A stretch of 64,000 nt of DNA from Planctomycetota bacterium. GTDB taxonomy: Bacteria > Planctomycetota > Planctomycetia > Pirellulales > UBA1268. The stretch lies in contig QWOQ01000007.1 in assembly GCA_003669585.1 (NCBI GenBank), forward strand, positions 1 to 64,000, read 5' to 3'. The notes under the pieces are model-generated. The model had not been told where the DNA came from. It was given only the letters and a program-made list of their open reading frames with translations, and did no database searches. Shown here piece after piece: positions 63,001 to 64,000 of this stretch. Position 1 is the first letter of the stretch. The number at the start of each line of letters is the position of its first letter. Both the position numbers and the translations under genes were made by a program.

Positions 63001-64000
63001 CGGTTGATCGCGATGCCGGCACCGATCCCGATCGTGCCGCCATAGGCGAGGCTGCCGGCCACCGTGATGATCGAGGTGCCATCGTTCGCGGCAACATCAA
63101 GACTCGTCCCGGTCAGGGAAGAGTTGGCCAGATATGCGGCCGTGTCGCTGTCGATCGTGTTGTAGGCCACGGAACCGGCGATGCCCGTGCCGCGGGACGA
63201 CCCTCCCAGTCCGGCGGCAACCGAAACAATGTTGGCCGAGCCAGCGGCCGTGACCGTCACGGCGCCCACGCTGGTCAGCGTGGCGTTCTGGATGAAGGCA
63301 TGCGTGCGGTTGGTGACGAGGTTCACCGTCACGGCGCCGGCCAGGCCGACGTTTTTTGCCGAGTCTTTCGAGTTTGTGGAGATCGCGGCACCGCCGGAGA
63401 CCGCAACGATCAACGGCGAGTTTTTCGCCGACATCGTGACGCCCCCCGCCTGCGTCAACGAGATGCCCCGGATGATGGCTTCGCTCGTGTCGTCAATAGT
63501 GTTGACGGATACGCTCCCCGACACCGCCTGCCCTGTCTTCTGATCGCCTCCCGGAACCTGTGGGGCATTGTTATTCCCACTCTCGTCTGATGACTTTGGA
63601 TCCGAAACCACTGCCGCCGCGAGCGTGACGGTGACGATCGTTCCCTTGTTCTCGGCGGCAACGTTGATCACGCCCACCGCGCTCATGGTGCCCGTGCTCG
63701 TATTGGCACTGCCCAGAGAGTGATGTGTGCCGGTGGCCACGGCCGGGTTCAGGCTGACGACCGTACCCGCAAGGTTGGTCTTCGAGGTCGAGAGCTTGAT
63801 GGCGGAATTGCCCACCTTCGTAACGTAATACGTCGTGCCATTCACCAGCCCGCTGATGCTCGTTCCACCGCCATTGTGGTAGACCACGGCCTCGCCGTCC
63901 TGGAACGCATTGGCATTTGCCACGCGGATGGTGTTTGCGACGTCATCGACAGCCGGTATCGCCCGGAATGGACTCGCGATGGTGTGATTTGTCCCGGTGG
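48051..64000 (-). CDS. Giant repetitive surface/adhesin-like protein, C-terminal 5,300 residues (5' end outside window)
   Basis: The frame is open to base 64000, so the start and any signal are outside. Counting from GTG 63923: residues 1 to about 1,450 are tandem 80-90-residue repeats rich in Ala, Val, Ser and Thr (VTVTAAGSANIVSVAAGLGG, ANNTIKDKTASGGVQAFISD). The part from 1,500 to 2,900 is less regular. Three modules of about 85 residues with GLNTGDQ(I/V)FLSG or a variant lie at about 3,010-3,285. RTX-like GGxGxD repeats occur at about 4,130-4,630 (NGGDEGDSF, GGTGDDAF). Four FG-GAP-like calcium loops (DLTGDGLAD, DVNGDGWYD, DSNADGVQD, DFNGDGRDE) span about 4,800-5,050. A repeated WNxxKxxW-type tail ends the protein. 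It is probably secreted or surface-bound and adhesive; no transport barrel is seen. The SapC gene follows. Confidence 0.85.
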   Translation of the reverse strand, partial: TGTNHTIASPFRAIPAVDDVANTIRVANANAFQDGEAVVYHNGGGTSISGLVNGTTYYVTKVGNSAIKLSTSKTNLAGTVVSLNPAVATGTHHSLGSANTSTGTMSAVGVINVAAENKGTIVTVTLAAAVVSDPKSSDESGNNNAPQVPGGDQKTGQAVSGSVSVNTIDDTSEAIIRGISLTQAGGVTMSAKNSPLIVAVSGGAAISTNSKDSAKNVGLAGAVTVNLVTNRTHAFIQNATLTSVGAVTVTAAGSANIVSVAAGLGGSSRGTGIAGSVAYNTIDSDTAAYLANSSLTGTSLDVAANDGTSIITVAGSLAYGGTIGIGAGIAINRIKENIDAHVSNSALTVTGAVTVTATNAAHITAVAAGIAVVDATGSKDDPTAKGLALAVGLAINSIDATVKSYVSDDGTRLVSAGSLKVVADDADSWIVTVAGGVAVGLSKAENAGATAAAGGAAFAFNKIDSVVSAYLDKAHVTTTAVGGVVVKAHSKGRIEAYAIGGAVASASSGAGGATTALAGAGAFTFNTISKDVTASIRNGSNVTSQNSGTVTVSAQDESTIKSIAGAIAIGVGLGGGGESTVALSVGASVANNTIKDKTASGGVQAFISDSYVVAAGNLSVVANSQPTIWVVAFAGSLAFASGGTTAAAASGAGAAATNEIDTTVRAAIVNTPPQIKSLSPIQSLGGPIALTASDTATVTATAVGASLSFAKGDNNAAGLAIGVSIARNRIDDKVTAELLNADVTSKTDVGLTSTSSSTIKAVSVAASVAFAAGTSGTGVGLSGGGAEATNIILSGSNARIENSFVTAGKDVVLASSDSSSIHATVVTLAMALGRGTSVGAGVAIGAAVSTNYIGYGLDSDTPERVEVHAYVRNSTINAQGHLTITAKTEEAISAVIVAVSAAISQGTSVGIAVAGSGAAAKNKIATSVKASIDYVSNVQVVGGQAGVYEQANGSITANNVTLLAQDKSTITATAVGASLTAAFGSTAAGVAIGVSLARNEVANVISASIANANKGTGITATAGAVSLSSLESAEIKATSVAVTLSAASGSLAVSLSGAGADAYNIICNQVQSSVVDSNVNATAGDVNVVAKSTASINSLVGAVAGAFSGGANSAAGSVGVSISRNFIGYKSSDDTAGLANQVLASIERSVVTASGNVTVKASATDTVDATAFAGSVAIAIGVGGAVAAAGVGSKSMIANKIDAHVSDSTVGAVGNIEVVSTGSSTVTKSAAIGVALSASLGAVSVAASEVTNTIKDSVSATISGSSVNKVNAGGKVSVSATMDAEVTKTTVVAVSVSLGALSASGGGVGVYNTIDDTVTATISGAMTVTAGGAVSVHADEKAVVNADATVTSVAFSVGGALGVAILNNTIASTITATVDDATIASGSTSITAASVANVPTTTTVGVSASGGGAASGNRSDAIIRTRVEASATNNATLTSTGDVTIQATSNNIANSSAYGGALGTIAIGAMIANIQVGRGNATDEVVASVGTGTNVSANALHLSASGSDTLRSKSIAAGGGVLAAAGAESQVTSDNSVQATIGNNAILSLTTTLDVNSQLTQNADASADSYSIALAAGSGAGVKNTFTSKADVRIGTGATVDAINILINAGNTFLKDAYKDASNLRSGSASLGNVTALTSATDIGTTLNPFQSVVDIGPAARLTAHGTRQTHGLFRIESLTNAEAYDSVRIESVSGFGVAVGVSRIDSTANAKINVTGATLENKTGDLLLATRAESRLQPSGNLLVASYAGGGAGVDAKTTANVTNAITIDNSTLKGSEVFLQSGRNRSGVPNLLSASSNAVITTVGMLPTIAVPIVKAVINERDSVSVVNSSKVQAVKNVNLLAIQGLGGNNRARTDGSVISVSLVPYGFPVPDGATVNSTNTVTVDSTSNVTAGSDSQTVMLISPMKVGQTNLLAAGKLGQTLLAVDKAALLQQGVLVPDDVAYEFARIDLDKITFPVSQNAVVHVVTGAKAGGDVGGYYQYLKNGTTDLILEQQDYANTAIWQKLTSPSAGLVAAAIESNKGLQLRAAFSTPDVFYCIKPVGVAAPVATIHNLGEQLVKQRDEILAWISSHSTNVEAVARYQVQLQQIETTLASYGLLSTSPPAVKRSLDAMFIQVPQIYVSPGSVFIEADSQAGVTQSQLHATPNASITIRNQSPFNLIVGDAVIDDATRVTVVNGKYTELTPGRVYFNNVSSSAAVAPSTKQISITQDAYSFSQYSWNGLNSPPQIDPDIYITGQVVNETGGVTINNLNGSINVSGEIRGGGNAGVTITSAKDFTLNSNNWYHSNQDPRQYVSYSTKRAAAKLQPNQPLVTASSIQAPDLQTAIDRDTSKVVAQGRIAITARYLNIDGLVQSGVDTVTLHVGNTFLGTATGSSLLDASGKPLTGISFGVDGVPVKGYFDAQRQAIVVSDIAPQGGEITIAGEVFSTGNGRLKVASGYASVDIDNQSAYGLILNRIDTTTFRKGRITIVDTVMPQVKKTEYLVTQAGIETTTYTSSMVNNQLVYSQSGAAVFTPDGTPVAYNPTAGLLYVWTEGQSFTTTTVNQYDSNSFNLLGYNDDNLAKDKQLPTSTTSVYSNGQPLLESEALVGDGKMSAGTSQLSYAVGNLYTVNYSLVDDTLVEVIKDSSLIKYVGTDTSKGTLNHAYRFIGTTAKVSLPTENYKNTTRWTDLGDSVLTSDITHDSGYKNFSSTNRSWTTGGGWMRETSYHTENTTVVGQKDYFTHTLKADNPIEIVAARGAASPTVTIHSKTDILLSGIITSPSVAAVAIKSASFTSGQGAAILTKAASQQAGPLSFRSFVSSQSLSVGSVDIDVTGNFLSAVDAGGGAVKITAGGDIDLTAVSADNQNGLVVNSLQAGGNVTLRAPRGITAADGNSLIQGNRIELLATAGGIGSSGQSVRINSNTTGLGGLAANAQDGIFILETTDDLRLVTPTLWAAALGSVRSGSGNVRLEATSGRILDALYEQSQPLSQTEASSLNTNLQLSGSLAAEAARTAIRAEESAATQDYHTYWQTYRNAKRDAVASTIAVLDIVHVAASGQTPATDTIAFASTHGLNTGDQIFLSGAAGVTSLNDDVPYYVVKVDDTHIRLANDRVSAAIAEPPVPLSINVYGSVTGVTLIKYGYTTASSDPTQVTTSSVSAIDAASDTIAFASSHGLNTGDQVFLSGVAGVTNLWAEQAYFVVKVDSTHIQLAASRRAALAQSPATVDITVNGSVAGATVLFSYNTRVPTAVSAVGGNSISFASNPGLTTGDQITFSGTNGQLGGVQDNTTYFVVKIDNNRIGLSATYADAVASTPVTVSLGAAGSLSGVSVRFQLPAAMQVVADHYGNQSYNPDFVYLLSQAEINQRIADRTLNSAALTSSVSEGVFRLIYPETTIPNAFVYNPTGTESPNVVGANVSLIASGASNSIGSSSGLVNLDLTSGFKGLAPADQQLLSKATVTDIVGVSFATYRYIGASASVNLGTANYADTSLWQAVTATYSTSATTGSVPVATNDIVRVQLKDTFGLYKYVGAPAAMVLQGQSYANTMLWAKLDTHLHTGSGTKSMTAGTYLENRREVKSVTLQVIDDVNVEVSGAIVATAADAIDLGSEGHINIDSVSAGGDVRLRAKGDIVDHYSIGVSAAIKAAGAFSVTSTGGGVSGTSGSLRMQVGALAADVRGNVDVQQVSGGLTVSSVTAGGNVTIKVDAGAMTVGTIDSVEIVALTATSGINSRFGGVASDKANVAAKTISLDAGSGIGAAHDFFLVGPSGNRKSVSLHADAGSGSMFIQSLGSLDVDAATASTAGVTLTVEGDAAIGVITAASSGVVTIEATQGITDLAGPGDITAGSAILKAVTKIGSTTAALHTKVSRLEAVVTTGGLWIDNTGDVEIGGVSSLVGLSATSVTLSAHSTITVNEAIDSAGPVLLTASDDIVVAAAITSNGGDVAILVDNDIAFTGTGRVDTKTGTGSVTLRADNDSSTVGKITSATTGTRDIVAANALLRAATGVGTAAAPIKLSVDNLEGTSDTGGFFATNDKALTIGGIDGVALPAAIKISGVSAGQNVAVTAKGLLSIVERVASTGGDVTLRAIDASASGQNVTVKSSGAVQAVAGNVKLLAGDDLTIESGGSVQATQAVTLRGNDVTADTTATKILIYGSVNGSSIAIDGSVATANTITIDMSTPGNQIVGPVTATGGSGSDVFNVIKLNDRANSMTLDGLGGADTYNVTFRNPALPVSGYAVDVSDSGNDAAVDILRVTASDEADQLRLGASTDPSGFASVASLATNPAIAQRVNYTKSINTLSVAAGGGSDNVVVDDNWAVTTIDGGAGRNTYSVGNLYATNSLGGTKIAGGQYLTKGVSYQTTINGGDEGDSFTVRRNLAAVTLHGGTGDDAFVVNGFADLSGLALVNAGVAVDGGGGTANTLDVTGTGFADNISITSTTVSGAGVTATYSKIQSLTVSAGDGGDTITVVSTHAGGTTVNGEAGTDTVTIESTAGLTTVNTAAGTDTVNVRAISAATTINTGNGADTVNVGSTAPTAGGNANSISALLTVNGGSGSDTLNVVDTADTLGNTGTLTSTELTGLGMVGKIVYGTFEALKVSLGSGGDTFTVASTHAGATTLNTNGGTDTVNLLATSGVTTVNAGEGDDVVNVGNGDLDALRGAVAVTSGGGNDRVSVDDGATDNTKSVNYRVTPSSVTSTLRTGSLARAFAGLTFDGSTERLSLAGTNVANTIVVVPSQATTFDINGNLPATGTVPPRSGDKLLIDLTTVSDSFLQLSPTVPGSGLWTFGDALPVRFTSIEKFNDSTVAVVSDVGVDSTYGVKVFDAASGMLKFEVPAERLYGTTSLVGVRAVMGDLTGDGLADLIVGLNKGVPNAFVRIFDGRDGHLVTELRPYSDLRNYMGGINVAVGDVNGDGWYDLVVSPAGAVRAPIRVFSGEPGHFLEKIGPDLWPMGMSAAAEFTIVVADQNLNGPANRGLVFVGSAVNEIATVQSFTLSVNNAWVAAPGGRFQPFGNSGRGVPRMAVGDSNADGVQDLIVGRPNDAYGRQRVFDGARLGTPLGNEFTTIFSRQSANDETAFTFDFNGDGRDETIAAYRSTIGVNSALTKFDVTGKVTGNFLTNVSSAKELTGFWLVNGRTAYITQNGQDISLTYPDGHTATGLLVGTRFINVPSEGMNGEIKGGVIAWNKGKTAWQRVVVTGTYEKGGALFHVQQQGRSLRVWSDSGDYGSCTIDANGVITPRASSGLLSGTIFDIYWASGRLGTRFESTADYTDSRGARVRMFETANGDLCFVEATGKAAYGKWIAPGMIQVKDWNGTVGVVSNGSITWNDSRKTWKKV

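Overview
The window looks like chromosomal DNA of a planctomycete (phylum Planctomycetota). The main evidence is two paired sets of planctomycete cytochrome-type DUF1587/1592/1588/1585 proteins with DUF1552 proteins, an SHD1 domain on a LamG/gingipain-like surface protein, a DUF6288-like PDZ/HEAT protein, and a surface protein of more than 5,300 residues. No rRNA, tRNA or CRISPR array was found. These assignments come from reading motifs; no database search was run.

Region 1 (1-7988, + strand) is a tightly packed biosynthetic operon: the C-terminal part of a PfaA/HglE-like iterative polyketide synthase (ACP, ketoreductase, dehydratase), a 4'-phosphopantetheinyl transferase, a Rieske oxygenase, a FabL-like short-chain reductase and a thioester-reductase-like protein. 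Most genes overlap by 1-10 bases. The synthase carries an unexpected domain resembling peptidase family C45 / isopenicillin-N acyltransferase between its ACP and KR, apparently without the nucleophilic cysteine. Together the genes could build, reduce, oxidise and reductively release a long acyl chain.

Region 2 (8225-25687, all on the - strand) encodes exported proteins: a SHD1/LamG/gingipain-like protein bracketed by inverted copies of an ~85-base repeat, a beta-helix/PDZ/discoidin-like protein, an S9 peptidase with an altered catalytic acid, three CE6/sialate-O-acetylesterase-like SGNH proteins and a lipoprotein in a tandem array built from shared leaders and a shared intercistronic repeat, and a DUF6288-like protein. 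A relic of a second DUF6288-like gene survives at 15.8 kb.

Region 3 (26255-37012) has two DUF1592-type/DUF1552 gene pairs. The first pair is split by a four-helix-bundle (23S IVS-type) gene flanked by GTTAGC repeats. Between the pairs is the first of three formylglycine-generating-enzyme-fold (FGE-sulfatase) genes.

Region 4 (37.0-44.7 kb) is an accessory, rearranged zone: duplicated HTH gene fragments, an IS3-type OrfA relic, two membrane-protein genes, two more FGE-fold genes (one with two FGE domains), and a frameshifted IS630-type element that splits a gene. The strongest finding is here. The four FGE domains end in a variable region in which nearly all variable codons have the form NNC against an almost invariant background. 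This is the signature of adenine-directed mutagenic retrohoming by a diversity-generating retroelement (DGR). Neither a reverse transcriptase nor a template repeat was seen in the window, so these would be remote or orphan targets.

Region 5 (44.7-64 kb) holds an outer-membrane beta-barrel protein, a truncated flavodoxin, a DUF5522-like protein, a small terpene-cyclase-fold protein with a DxDDTA motif, a SapC-family protein and, filling the last 16 kb, the 3' part of a giant repetitive surface protein with RTX-like and FG-GAP-like segments.
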